Source: Paraescarpia echinospica
Taxonomy: Eukaryota; Annelida; Polychaeta; Sabellida; Siboglinidae
Assembly: GCA_020002185.1 (NCBI GenBank)
Contig: CM034542.1
Coordinates: 53,847,858-53,911,857, forward strand
Reading direction: 5' to 3'
Length of the DNA: 64,000 nucleotides
Of the stretch, positions 47,801 to 59,585 are shown piece after piece. A program made the translations under genes and the position numbers. Position 1 is the first letter of the stretch. Each line of letters opens with the position of its first letter. The notes under the pieces are model-generated. The model did not search any database. It was not told where the DNA came from and was given only the letters and a program-made list of their open reading frames with translations.

Positions 47801-50800
47801 ATGTATGACAATGTGTATCTTAAAAATGTCATGGCATTTCACGTACATCATTACAATTCTGGTTGATACTTGGTAGTAAAACATTTATGTCTAGTTTGCT
47901 AAAAAAAAACCTCATCGTCAGGTGTAAATATTATAATCAGTGTTGACTGTTTGTTAATCTCTGTGAATGTAGTTTGATTGAATGCTTGGAATGGCCTGGT
48001 TTCACATGGACAGGTCCCTACATGTTCTTGTCTAACAAGAGGGTCACAGACAAATATATCATGTTCAGAAGGACAGCTGCCAGAGAGTGCATAGCATTGC
48101 CTGAATTATTACTAAAAGAGTAACCGGGCCGACCTAATTAGTCAGTCTGCCATACTCCTTACCCTATTCTGTTCCAAAGTAGGTTATAACCCATTAACAC
48201 GACTATTCTGTGGGTCACCCCCTCATCACATGATAGAACTTTCCACAGGGATGGTGATTCGTTCCAGCGTACATTCCAGAGAGCCGCATTCACCTGGTTG
48301 AGCATTCACCTGGTTGACGTTTATTGCTCTATACCTGTGCTATTGTGACACCGCTACTTCACATGATCAAAACTTTCCACAGAGTACATATCCGGTTTGA
48401 CATTCAAAGATCAAAAGTGCTTGACAAGTCTGTGTGTAAATTAGCAACTAGGAATTCATCGGGAAAGGGGAGGTGGTTATGGTCATTCAATTAATCTTAC
48501 ATATTTATCTGCTCGCATTTGATTGCATAATGGAGGTGTGTTTGATTTATGTATAACAGACAACATAGCATTCGCTCTAAGTGATGTAGATTTACGCGTG
48601 ATGCAGTGCTAACATAATTGAATCGGTCAAGTGGGACCACTGTCTGTTGTGAGACCTTGAGACCATTTGTTTAGAACTCCGTAACAAGGACTGAAGGAAA
48701 TTGCCACAGTTGAGGGGGCAAAGTCTTGCTACTGGGCCACAAAAGAAGTGATTAATGTAGGCTTGCATAAATAAGTCTTCAACATACTGTCATGTATTAT
48801 TTAGTAATCCACGTGGGCTTATATTTGCTATGTGCGTAGTACACTGAAGGGGGTCAGTCGGTGCAAAAAAGGTCAAAATTGCAGAGAGCTCTAGAGTGTA
48901 AAGTGCAATGTTTGATCATGAAATGTGTTTAGCAGGCAGTTTAATCAGAATATTTTGTGGACACAATTTAATTGTTTTCTTCTGAGTATGCTTCTGCAAA
49001 ACACTGCAAATTAAATAACGTCATTATGTTGGCTGAAGCAGTTTAGAATTTGTACATATTAACAGATGCAATTTTGTATTGATGTAACCATTAGCAAACA
49101 GCTGCCTACACGTCTGTGTGTGTTGTTTTTCATGAAATCCATTCATACGTTAACTTATAATTATTATAATTTCCATAACCTTTGGTTCAGCAAAGAAGGC
49201 CGGCTCATGAATATGTTAATAATTCATGGCAGTCATGTGTGACCTCAGCGGAGTACAACCACTGAAGGTGACTTTGACCTGACTCCCCGAGGTTATGTTG
49301 TGTGGTTGTGAACGCATTCTCCCACGCTTCATCACATGTATTCATTGAGAGTAGGTGACCAAACAATCAAATCAACACGCACTTGCGTTATCATGCAAGA
49401 CAATCTATTAGATGTGATTGTACTAGCCATTCGTGTTACTAACATATCGTCGTAAAACATTTGTTAGATTTTTTGTTGGGCCTGTGTGACCATGTTATTT
49501 GTTGTATCCACGGACAATAGAAATACGCATAAATTATGCTGATTCTTTGTATTGATTGTAATTGTTTTCATCAAAATTAAGTTCCAAGTAATCCTGTGAA
49601 TCTTTGCCGAGTTACTCAACGTCTTTCTTGAGAAGCTACTGGCTTGTAGACTTGTGTCCTTCACAGAACACCTACACGACCATGAGGCTCTTACATAACC
49701 TAAATACATGCAGTCGGGCACGCACACATGCATGCATACACTTACGTGTGTCCATAAACAGTAAGAAGCAGTGTTGTTAAATACTGAAATAATACAAATG
49801 TTAGTTTCTAGTGATAGACGCATAATTATTAATATCGAGGATCTAATCGTCATGCTGCCATAAAAAACCAGAGCAATTTTATTCAGTCCACATTATCACA
49901 GTTCACCCAGCTGTATAAATGTCTCCCTGGCCATAAACAGCAGTGGATACATATAAATATAAACTTCTATAATATACACTTTTGTACAATTGCAGTGGGC
50001 CTGAAAGCTTCCCAAAGGTGCTGAGTTGTGGATTGAATATGCAGGTCTTTCGGGGATGAAATGCAAAACACTTAGATTTGTTGTACGTGATGAGTAAAAA
50101 CGTATGATATCATACTTTTGTTGACGTAATCGTTGTTCCTTCAGATTCTGTGTTGGCGTACGGTGCCCACAAACGGAGGCATCCTGGGAGCGGAGGCTCG
50201 CAAGTCAGAGCCCTTGATGCGACAGGTAAGCTCTACGATCTCGGATCTTTAACCTGTTCAGTTTCCCCAAAATAACTATTTTCAGCCAAACAGTTGTACG
50301 TCAAAGATATTTGATATGACATTTTTTGTTAAAATATTGCCCTCTGTGAATTACGTCTAGTTATTTAAAAGTGTCCCATAAAGTTTTAAAGTTTTTTGGA
50401 CTCCAGTATGGTTTGGATGTCTGTTAGTGGAATGTAAAACGTTCTCCAGAGTCTGCAGAAACCACTGAACATTCATTTTAGGGTCAGGTGGGTTGGAATA
50501 CAGACAGTTTATTTCCAAAACAATAAATGCTAGAATTATTTCCCACTGCTGTAATAACTCTTAGTGACAGTCAATTCTCAGGAATGAATTACGATCAATC
50601 TTTATTTGTCAATTAACAAAGATTGAACAAGATTATCACAAAAAGCTTCAAAACTCCAGAAGGCAAGTGTACAAGGAATGTTATCATGGACAGAGAACAT
50701 TTCTTGAGTCATCTAAGAAATATTCATGTGCATTCATGTATATGCAGATGTTTCTAAGGTGGGAGCAACCATATGTGATAGGTATAGTCGCGTATACAAT

Positions 50801-53800
50801 AAGTGAACTAAGGTTATTTGAATGCAGACATTCTGTGTGTGGCCTATGCTTCTCAGATGTCTCTCAGTTTTATACTTAATAAATAAGATTTAGAGTTAGT
50901 AGTTAGTACATGGTTTAGTGAGGGATTGGTATTCCAGGTAGACTTATGGGAGGTACGAAATGAGGATTTGTCCACAAGGCACTGCCAAAGAAATCTGGCT
51001 TCACTGACCTTGTAAGATAACCACAAATAGATAGAAACCTTCACAAGATAACATGGAATGCTGGGTACTTAAGAGACTGTGCCTATGGAAGAAGGAATGA
51101 CTCGAACCACAGGTGTTTGTTGATGGAATCACAGGCATCAGTGCACGGTGTAGACAAAATTAATTACCAGATCCGTGTGGATATTGATTAAATTTGAGCC
51201 AAGACATGGATGCAGATATTGGCGGGTCACCGGTATTGAATTGCTGTGGATCCATGATGGTAGAATGAAGTGTTTATTAGATTTACGCGTGATACACGCC
51301 CACGTTTGGACGTTATCACTTCAAATATGTTGTGTTAATCTGTGTCAGATCCAGAAAATATGGATCTAATAGGATTATCGGAATACTCAATCCTGATCCG
51401 GTTACTGGTTTACATTGATGCGTCTGTTAGTTTCTGGGTGGGAGTTGCAAACTAGCCTGGGACAGACTGGGTATATATATGGAGATTACATCTAACAATA
51501 GACGCAGTGTCAATGTGGAAGCGGATAAACCTTGTGTAAAAATATAATGTTCCTGATGAACGTGGTTTTGTTGATAGTTCATTGGCAGTAGAGGCAGTTT
51601 CTCATTAGAAGGCGGTTGAAGTAAATTGAAGATAGTTGATGCCACAAAACCAGGAACACATTGTATGTCAGTCATGTGAGTTCGTATGCTTGGTATTGGC
51701 TAATCACATTGTCTGCGATATAGTTTAACATCTGTCACAATACCCGTGTTTGCTAGCCAGCAGACACGCAACATGTTCTCATTCTGATCCGTTCAACAGG
51801 GATTGCTCTCGAAAAAGAAAAAATGACGTGCCTTTTCAAAAAGATAAAATGACGTGCCTTTTCAAAATGTTATGTGCCCCAAATCAGTTGATTACAATTT
51901 AATTAATTAATTAATTTGCATGATGGTGTGATCGCTTAAATAACCCGGTAAGTGTGAACATTATTTTTTTAATATTAGGCGTTTAATCATGTTATTATTT
52001 AACTTGTTTGAATTCTATTCAGGACTGTTTGCGTGACATATTTCTGGGTACATAATATATAATAATCAATATCAACATGCTCAGAAATGTTTTTTTGTCT
52101 TCAAAATCTGTAACGTTACAAAACTAGATACATTCTGGGTAGGTGTGCCCCATTTTTGGTGGACTGGACTTGCTGCTACAGTCTACTGCTGCACGGGTAG
52201 GGAGGTTCTAACTGAGAAATACGATGCAGCAGTTTGTGACATTGGGGTACAATGATTCACGTACGAGAGGGCACAAAGAATGATGTTGATTAAACATAAA
52301 AACTCATTTATACACCGAAGCACAGATGTTTGGAATAGCGTCACACAGTCTGTGGTCGAGACTCCATCTGTACAGTCTTTTGAGAAGAAATTAGATAATA
52401 AGTTGTAGAATAATCACCAAAATAAATTAGCCCAATTAAATTATGCTATACACAGTAAGACTATTACATCAATACATGTAAGACTAGAACATAGCAATGT
52501 CTTTTTTTTCAAAGTTTACGACCCTGGGTGACGGTCATTCGTAATGAATATACTATATATAGGCCTTGGTGACGGAGGTATGATTTATAAACATGCTTTT
52601 AAAAATGTAAATTTTTTTGTTTAGAAAGTACTCCAATTGTAATATTTAGTCAACATAGATGCATTTAAAACGTGCATATAATGTAGATGTATGGATGGAT
52701 ATTATTTGTATACATATTGAATGGATTGCACATACAATTTAGAAACATCGTTATATAATGACCATATTTTTATTTTGTGGCGAATAAATAGTTACTATAA
52801 AAATAAAAAATATTTACAAACAGTGCATTATAGTATAAAATGATTTTGTTTATATTACTTCGTGAAAACATAAACAAAAAAAGTGTAAAGAAAATCAAAG
52901 GTTTGCATGCTGTCAGGATTGAACCGGCGTCGCCCGATTGTAAAATAAACGAGAGGTAACCAACGCGCCTACCCACTGAGCTAGCGGGACCAACGGAAAC
53001 TCTCTGACTGATTTAAGTTGTTATGATAAATTGTACAACTCCTTCATATATCGATATTCTAGTGATATTATGAGATTATACACGTTACTTTATGTAGCTG
53101 GATACAATATATGTTTGCTATGTATGTTTATTGGTGTAGATTATCTCCCGTTGGTTGCATTCGATATAATTATTCTGAAAACGAGCCCAACGCCAAGCTC
53201 GGTGAAACCTAGTCGACTTCTTGTAGGTCCATTCGTATTCGTTGTTTTGAATAAAATTTGATTCATGTGGAACCGTAAGATAAATGTTTGTTCCTCTATG
53301 ATGACTAGTGTTTGTATTACGTCGGAATACTGCACAATAACTCGTTCTGACGCTCGTTTCGACCCAAAAGCTATCCTTGTAAACATGCTCTGAATGCATG
53401 GAAAGGGTCGGCCTGATGCGAGTGTGTGTCATAAGTGACGTAACGATACCACGTGATCGCCTAGCTCATTAACATTTTATTTTCAGCGGGAATCGCTTTA
53501 CAGATGGGCTTAAAATCGAATTTATGGTACAAATGTATTTTTCTGTATTTGTTTAATGTTGTGAAATGTTATATACAATGTTAAACTTTGTGTACACAGG
53601 GAAAAAGGATTTTAGCTAATGCCTTACTGCAAAAATAATCTAATAACAAAAGGCCATGAAATCAATGCAGAGTGACATTGTCTACTTAGACAGCCTGTAG
53701 ATATTGATAGTAAGTGAAAGCTAATGCCAATTCAATACCACCAAGTTCACATGACCAATTTCTCGTACTGTCAGTGCTCTTTCTGCAGCGAGAATATAAA

Positions 53801-54866
53801 ATGTTCATTGTCAATATTAATAAGGAAAACTTGTCTTCTTCTGCTTGCCGTTCGTTATGTGATAAAACATCCATGACTTGCCAAAATTCAGATTGACACT
53901 ATATTTAGTTCCTTCCTGACTCCAGGTATTTAGATAGGATGAATTCATCAGACACACCATTACATCTGTTTGGACTGGACTCGGTCAACATTTGGCAAAA
54001 TGTGTCAAATGTAACTCGGTGAGGCTATGCACACTTGTAAAGATCCGATAAAGCATAGTATCCAGTCCTTATGACTGCTGAAAGTGCTTTACTCCCTGAC
54101 AGATATATTCAATCAAACACCATCTTGACTTCTCTAGGAAGTATTCAGACACGCTGCAATTAATGCACAGACGTGTCAGCTGTAACCAGGTAGTTGTACA
54201 TCCAGTCCCTGTGTCTTACTCCAAGCTGTTTTAAAGTGGTTGTAGCTGTCTTGTTTCTCTTGTAGGTCTTCATCACAAGTGACCATGAGAACGAGATGTT
54301 CCGACGTCAGGTACATTGGCTTCCCTCATCCTCCACACTCCTATTGGCAAATATGTTGCCATTAGTGAGACAATGCGTTAGGCTGTAGAAAGTAGTTAGC
54401 TGTCTCCCATCAGTTGTGTATGTGCAGTTTTAAAATATAACTTTGAATAGAATGAGGATTGTAAACTTGCTCTGTTATTACATTCTGCGAGAGATTTGAG
54501 TGGAGTCAAGGTTTTATATATGTCAAAGTTGAAAGCTTTATGTGACCGATGAACTGCATTTGTTTGTCATTCGCATGATTTAGTTGTGTCATGAAATGCA
54601 ATTTGAGGACACTCGGAAAATCTCCACAACTGACTGATGATGATGATGATGACAACAAGAAGAATGATGACAGATATTACAACAACAAGACGAGTGTTGC
54701 TCTGATGAAGAAGTTGCTTTGTTGTCGGGTGTGGTAGTATATTCGTGTAAGACTCATTGTGTGTTTGTAGGTGTACATCCTGCGGAAGTGGGCGACCCAC
54801 CACGTCACTGACCAGGGCTACAGGTTTTATTGCTCCAGTCTCTCTCCAGACACGATTGTGTACAAG
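38895..54866 (+). CDS. Glutamate synthase (GOGAT), N-terminal part, six coding exons
   Basis: By family knowledge GOGAT moves the amide nitrogen of glutamine to 2-oxoglutarate, giving two glutamates. Exons: 38895-39011, 40298-40428, 45678-45804, 50145-50225, 54266-54310 and 54771-54866. All introns are GT-AG and all phases agree, giving 199 codons. The start is ATG at 38895; the same exon has an in-frame TGA at 38865-38867. The product begins the class II glutamine amidotransferase domain. GLYDPAYEKDACGVGF holds the nucleophile Cys24, which becomes residue 1 after propeptide removal in known enzymes. RMEHRGAFSCDNDTGDGAGIL follows in exon 2 across two of its codon blocks, then GLPHRFYAQ, LYATGILFLDE, FITSDHENEMFRRQ and FYCSSLSPDTIVYK. 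The next expected segment (around HSRFSTNTFPSW) was not found before 64000, so the last intron is over 9.1 kb. No mitochondrial presequence is evident. NADH or NADPH type cannot be told from this part. Confidence 0.93.
39012..40044 (+). other. GOGAT intron 1 (left part)
   Basis: AT-rich intron sequence without recognised elements. The intron runs 39012-40297. Confidence 0.6.
40045..40225 (-). mobile_element. Inverted, diverged copy of the retroelement-like 3' end
   Basis: Reverse-complement match to 20865-21045: shared phrases include AACATCCAGTTTCAAAACAA, GCTTTATTG and TTACAAATTACTA. It sits about 70 bases before the acceptor of GOGAT exon 2 and shows that the 4-kb unit carries an interspersed repeat. 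Confidence 0.65.
40450..40625. repeat. Cluster of GATGTCT/AGACATC motifs in GOGAT intron 2
   Basis: GATGTC or its complement occurs about eight times in 175 bases. One pair, TTAGATGTC and GACATCTAA, can fold on itself around 40573-40600. Confidence 0.5.
40626..42319 (+). other. GOGAT intron 2 (left part)
   Basis: No gene. A C-run-rich simple stretch lies at about 41409-41442. The intron spans 40429-45677. Confidence 0.5.
42320..42423. repeat. Long hairpin (46-50-base arms, 8-base loop)
   Basis: Left arm 42320-42365 and right arm 42374-42423 are near-perfect complements around loop CTATTTAT. The core CCTAAATGTGTC pairs with GACACATTTAGG without mismatch. It could be a small inverted-repeat element or a precursor-like RNA hairpin inside GOGAT intron 2. 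Confidence 0.8.
43237..44990. mobile_element. Non-autonomous hAT-like DNA transposon, 1754 bp
   Basis: Ends are CAGTGTTTCCCCTGG and its exact complement CCAGGGGAAACACTG. ATATAT flanks both sides, which extends the mirror to 21 bases and may include the target duplication. A CAGTGTTTCCC end is characteristic of hAT elements, though they usually make 8-base duplications and only six bases agree here. No transposase frame. Repeated GCCGCCTCG motifs sit just inside the left end. A SINE-like core is nested at 44500-44610. Confidence 0.75.
44500..44610 (+). mobile_element. SINE-like core nested in the hAT-like element
   Basis: Matches 19965-20095: GCTTCCCAGAGAAGTCGAGA, GTGTAAAGCTCTTTGAGCAG and GAACTTACC. 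It lacks about 12 bases before GCTATATAAG relative to the copies in the 4-kb unit. Same orientation as the host gene. Confidence 0.65.
45805..50144 (+). other. GOGAT intron 3
   Basis: 4.3 kb, AT-rich, no gene. Motifs CTCCCGGA/CCGGGA are clustered at about 47261-47330. A 50-base phrase with AAATGTCATRGCATTTCA occurs twice (near 47204 and 47825), probably fragments of an unnamed interspersed repeat. Confidence 0.5.
50226..52255 (+). other. GOGAT intron 4 (left part)
   Basis: No gene. A short direct repeat, ATGACGTGCCTTTTCAAAA, occurs twice near 51823-51868. The intron spans 50226-54265. Confidence 0.5.
52256..52408 (+). pseudogene. LINE ORF2 C-terminal fragment
   Basis: A short frame ending in TAG at 52406-52408 reads YERAQRMMLIKHKNSF, then DVWNSVTQSVVETPSVQSFE and KKLDNKL. 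The 'SF..R..D.WNSL...V..APSV.SFK..LD' pattern is the usual C-terminus of CR1/Jockey-like LINE proteins. An in-frame stop lies just upstream at 52253, so only the 3' end survives. It differs in sequence from the LINE at 1-1960. Confidence 0.7.
52906..52991 (-). pseudogene. tRNA-derived relic (tRNA pseudogene or SINE head)
   Basis: On the minus strand an A box, TAGCTCAGTGGGTAGGCG (52966-52983), is followed about 40 bases later by a B box, GGTTCAATCC (52917-52926). The acceptor stem does not close and the T stem pairs only partly, so it is not a working tRNA gene. Confidence 0.6.
52992..54265 (+). other. GOGAT intron 4 (right part)
   Basis: No gene or recognisable element. Confidence 0.5.
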
Positions 54867-55009
54867 GTCAGTTAACTCGCTCGATCCACGCATTGATGCA
54901 TGCATTTACTTTGTATAGCCACATTGGTGCAGTGTAGACTCACTCGAGACATTGCCTGATTATATTTCAGACTGTCTGGCTTTTATGACTGGGAAAGTAA
55001 TCCTTTTTA
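54867..55009 (+). other. Start of GOGAT intron 6
   Basis: Begins with the GTCAGT donor after exon 6. The intron continues past the window edge. I looked for the next conserved exon and did not find one. Confidence 0.6.
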
Positions 55010-55420
55010 GTCCTTTGGGCCGAAGGTCCAATAGACTTATGCCATCACTCCACGTCCGCCGTTAGCTGCCATATCTCAGAATCTGTTCAACAACTTTTTC
55101 TCTAATTTTGCACAGACGTATTTTATGGTACTGCCACTATGTACGAGAAATCTGTATTTGATTAAATCATTCTAAGGGCCCCATAGGGCCCCCTAGGGTC
55201 ACGAAACTGGTAAATTTTCACATTTTGCCTATTTAAAAAAAACTCTTCAGTAACTTTTTCTCTGATTTTGCATAGACATTTCATGTGATAGTGCCACTAT
55301 ACACAAGAAATCTGTATTTGAATGAATCCACACTATACACAAGAAATCTGTATTTGATTGAATCATTCTAAGGGCACCTCAGGACCCCCAAAATGCAAAA
55401 TTTTCTTGCTATTTCCCTAC
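55010..55420. repeat. Interspersed repeat with internal duplication
   Basis: Starts at TTTGGGCCGAAGGTCCAATA. A block with AACTTTTTCTCTRATTTTGC...GCCACTAT...AGAAATCTGTATTTGA...ATTCTAAGGG appears twice (about 55085-55190 and 55250-55375). Within the second block about 35 bases around CACTATACACAAGAAATCTG are doubled again. Probably a transposon-derived sequence; family not identified. Confidence 0.6.
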
Positions 55421-56261
55421 TGCTGCCTCCTACAGCCACTGATCTCTATTTATAATTGGGGTGGCTGAGTGGAGTGGCCAGCTGTAAACCTGTGTATTGG
55501 ACTAGCCTAGGCTCACTGCCTGCCATTGTTCCAGTGTCAAACAGAATGCCTCCATGTGGGCTGTAACTATAATGTATAATGTAAATCCCAACTGCACTGG
55601 CAGAACCTGAGAAACTTTAAAACAGCAATAGACATAATTATCAATGCAATGTAACAATATGATCTAGGATTAAAATAAAATACCTTATATAAAATAATAT
55701 ATAAAATTAAATAACTTAGGTATACTCGTAAAGATTAAAGCATATTTAGCCAAAATTATAAGGAATATTTAAAAGTCAAAATGCTCACTATGTATATGTA
55801 CCTTGTGAACAAATAAAGTTTGATCATAGTTCATCTCTTTCTTCTTTCCATTCTGGGGGAGGATGGTAGGGGCAAAATGAGAACAGAAAATGTGTGTAAT
55901 TTTTCTTAAACAACCTTTAACTGCGCTACATGCGAGATCGCTGCTCACCAACTCTCCTGCAAGGTTTCTACTACCACTGGAAATCGGCCTAAACAGCAAG
56001 AGTATCGGGATAAAATTCTACAATATTTTTAATAACACGTTAACTAATATATGTACAATCTTCATGAAACGGACTACTCGAATATTTTATTTCCAGGTGT
56101 ATCTTCACTGGCATGCATATAGTCTCCACTAAACATGTCAATATTTTACTTCCATCATAACCCTTAATGATCTGTAACTATGATTCACCAAAAACTATTT
56201 CATTAATAATTACAGATTTACAATATAGTCAAAGGACTTCAGGGCCTCTTGGCCCATTATT
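55421..56261 (+). other. GOGAT intron 6 spacer
   Basis: No gene recognised. Confidence 0.45.
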
Positions 56262-56717
56262 GTTTGTCTACAATATTTATGTACATCTGTCTTCATCAAT
56301 TAACTGGGTCACATTTTTGTTTGTCTACAATATTTATGTACATCTGTGTTCATCAGTTAACTGGGTCACATTTTTGTTTGTCTACAATATTTATGTACAT
56401 CTGTGTTCATCAATTAACTGGGTCACATTTTTGTTTGTCTACAATATTTATGTACATCTGTGTTCATCAATTAACAGAAGAACATTTTTGTTTGTCTACA
56501 ATATTTATGTACATCTGTGTTCATCAATTAACAGGATCACATTTTTGTTTGTCTACAATATTTATGTACATCTGTGTTCATCAATTAACAGGATCACATT
56601 TTTGTTTGTCTACAATATTTATGTACATCTGTGTTCACCAATTAACAGGATCACATTTTTGTTTGTCTACAATATTTATGTACATTTGTATTCATCAATT
56701 AACTGGATCACATTTTT
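56262..56717. repeat. Minisatellite, 57-bp unit, eight copies
   Basis: Units start at 56262 and every 57 bases to 56661: GTTTGTCTACAATATTTATG, then TACATCTGTGTTCATCAATT, then AACWGGRTCACATTTTT. They are nearly identical. Because 57 is a multiple of three and the unit has no stop in two frames, long repetitive open frames result; no start context or homology supports translation. Confidence 0.95.
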
Positions 56718-56799
56718 TAACGATAGTCGTCAAATGACTAAATATTTTGATGTGTTCCTCAAAAAGATTGTTAAACATTCATCTCAGTTCAGTTCATTT

Positions 56800-56882
56800 C
56801 TATGCAAATTAGTACTTTTAGACATATCCAATATGTGATTTTTTCACGTATTGGATATGTCTAAAAGAATAAATTTGCATAG
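56800..56882. repeat. Hairpin with 39-base arms and 5-base loop
   Basis: Left arm 56800-56838, loop TTTTT, right arm 56844-56882. Four mismatches in 39 pairs by my reading; the core CTTTTAGACATATCCAATA pairs perfectly. Lies just after the 57-bp minisatellite. Confidence 0.85.
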
Positions 56883-58218
56883 TGCCTCAAAAAGGTTTTG
56901 TTAATAGGAATAAATAAATATATAAAGTGTTTTGTGGTAATTTTTTTACTTTGATATAATAATTATAAAAACAATAGCAGACATAGAAATTATTGTTTTG
57001 AAGATAACCTTGTAAGGTCATCACTGTATAACTTTGTTTAGCAGTGATTAACCAGTTGCCATGTTATCTATGATTTAAAATGAGATAGAAATCAGTATGG
57101 ATTTTGCGGTATTCTGCCCACAGATGGAAGTGTGTTGCTTGGGATCTGTTGGATCTAATGACATCTGTCAGGTTGCTCTGTATTCCTCTGTGTGTTGCTA
57201 GACCTGCATGGAGGTGTCAGGTGGCGTAGGAAATAACGGTTGGCAGCGTTGATTGTGTGTTCATTCCATGTCGTCGGGGGTCATTCTATAGATGTGAAAA
57301 GCACAAGATCAATATGATCAAGCAGAATCTGCCTTAGTATTAATCTAGTTTCTGTGTGGCTCGCTCTGTCGATGTGAATTAGGATGACTCCGGAGTAATC
57401 TTTTACTGTTACCGCCTGGGGCACATCTCTTAGAGTGTCATGATGGTGCCCAGGGAATTGTCTGGATGACATCACCTTTAAATTTTAGATGTTTACTGCT
57501 GTTTAGTGAGGAAATATGTTTTGAATACCACCCGGTAAGACGGGGAAAATAGTGGTGCATAAATTTGAATAAGATTTGTTAATTGAGTTTGTAGTGGTAG
57601 GAAATGTGATTCTGTTTAGATTATATTTAACCCAGCTAACGTGGGTTAGGCCAGTGAACAATAATCATGCAGGGATAAGTGTAATTAGATTTGTAGTTCT
57701 ATTGGATCGGTTCGTATTGCCATGAATTAATTATGTCATCGGCCCGCGGATAAACTTGGTAAATGACATTAGGAGACATGATAATAGGAGAGGTTTCAAC
57801 ATTACGTGGATGGTGGTGAATAGGTTGTTGATGCCTCCTGCTCTCACAGTGGAATGTTAGCTTGACCTTAACCTTGCCTGACCGCTATAAATAAACATCT
57901 GATGTCCAGAGCTTCTGGGCACTGCTTAGTTGCAGTCTTCTGTGGGTCGGGTGTCGCTGTGGTTACAGGTTAAGGTCGTAGTCATGGCAACCTATAATGA
58001 CAGCTGCAGCATCACATGCTGAAGTAGGAGCTTTGATGCTGGTCTAGGACTGCTTTGTGGAAATTGAGTGGTGTGTTGTTGAGTGCAGGGCATGCTGGGA
58101 CACATGTAATGTAACAGGTTTTGGAAACTCTCAAATCCGGGCACAGCATCATTCATAATTGTATATATTATTTTATATTTTCCCAGTCACATTTTACGTT
58201 ATGCAATTATACATAATT
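56883..58218 (+). other. GOGAT intron 6 spacer
   Basis: No gene recognised; mostly AT-rich sequence. Confidence 0.45.
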
Positions 58219-58399
58219 TTGTGTGTTTGCGTGTGTGTGCGTGCATGGGTGTGGGCGTGATACGTGCTTAGATGAGTATAAGTGTATGCATGCATACATG
58301 TGTACATACAGCCGAAAAGGCATGCATGAACACACATACACAAATGCACGCACACGCGCACGCACGCACGCATTCACGCACGCACGCACACACACACGT
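58219..58399. repeat. Inverted pair of microsatellites: (GT/GTGC)n then (CA/CACG)n
   Basis: GT-rich arm about 58219-58260 and CA/CACG-rich arm about 58330-58399 with roughly 70 bases between, able to pair as a hairpin. Confidence 0.8.
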
Positions 58400-58474
58400 G
58401 ACAAGTTATTAAACATTCTGTCACAGCTTTTTAAAGTCCAATTATTACACTTTTTAATGTATCATTTGCAATGT

Positions 58475-59230
58475 CAGGCCTTGACATTAAGGTTTTGTAT
58501 CCACTGGCCCAGGGGGCCAGTAGATTTGGTAAGTTACTGGCTCGCCCAAAATGTTACTAGCCCGAACTTTGTAAAAAAATGCTGATACCAAGGTGTCCAT
58601 TGCTTCACAGGAAGTACACAAGGGTTCGCTAGGAGCGACGACATGAATGCAGGCTTTTCTGAAGCTGTTATTTATTTATATTCAAAATCAAGATAACGAC
58701 TATAACTTATCAGATGTGAGAATGTGAAGATTTTTAATCATGGTGCCACTCTGCTATTTATGCAAAATCTGGAAACATGTCATTCGCAATAAACAATCCT
58801 AGCACATTTATGTACACACTTTATTACACTGAAATAAGTAAAAAATAAACCATTTGCACCAATGTCAAAAGTGACTGTCAGTGGTGTGTCACTTCTGTAT
58901 ACATATCACATAATAGTCAGTTTAAATTCCAAGAATACTGTAAAAATCCAACATAAAAAATTACAGTGTTACATTATATAGGCCTATTATCAGCTTGTAT
59001 ATTATCAAAATAGACTTCGTATTGACAATTGACTCATTCATTGAAACTGTCCAATGAATATTTTAATTTACATTGAGAATAAAGAGTCATTGAGTCAGTG
59101 AAGACGAACTCACGAAGCTGACAAGTATCTGTTTGTTTTGATAGGTGGCAGGTATTTTCTGGGGTGGGTGGCCTTGAAATTTTAGCTGAAAAGGCGCTGG
59201 GCCATCGGGCCAGTGTTATTGTGAGGCCTG
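58475..59230. mobile_element. Small hAT-like non-autonomous element, 756 bp
   Basis: The left end CAGGCCTTGACATTAA... reaching ACTGGCCC is mirrored by the right end GGGCCAGTG...AGGCCTG. The ends share CAGGCCT and, about 25 bases in, ACTGGCCC. AATGT occurs on both flanks as a possible short target duplication. CAGGCCTTGACATTAA-like ends are common in animal hAT families. No open frame for a transposase. Confidence 0.6.
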
Positions 59231-59420
59231 AATGTAAATGTCATTCTGACCTAGGTCAAACCTATGCAAGGTCTGCCAAATTTATTGTACCTCAGGACCA
59301 TAAGTAACTGTTTGATATATTTAAAGGCCTGAAATTAGCTTTTGAGGGTACAACCCCCAGGGGAAATGTGAACAAATGACACTTGGCCCTGAAAACCAGC
59401 ACTAAATTGACTACTAATTT

Positions 59421-59585
59421 GCACGCACGCACATATGCCAACCCACTCACCCACCCACCAACGCATTCATGCATGCATGCACGCACACACACACATGCAC
59501 ACACACACGCACACACACACGCACACACACTCATAGACACATACACATGTGTGCATGTATGCGCGTGTGTGTGTATGTGCATGCG
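59421..59585. repeat. Inverted pair of microsatellites: (AC/ACGC)n then (GT)n
   Basis: Long AC/ACGC arm about 59421-59530, then after a short gap a GTGT/GTAT arm about 59547-59585. Third example of this layout in the window. Confidence 0.8.

Noticed and set aside
52906..52991. Functional tRNA gene
   Set aside because: A and B boxes are present, but the acceptor stem does not pair and the T stem is broken.
56167..56838. 223-codon frame as a real repeat protein
   Set aside because: Explained by the 57-bp minisatellite; no homology, and it lies inside a GOGAT intron.
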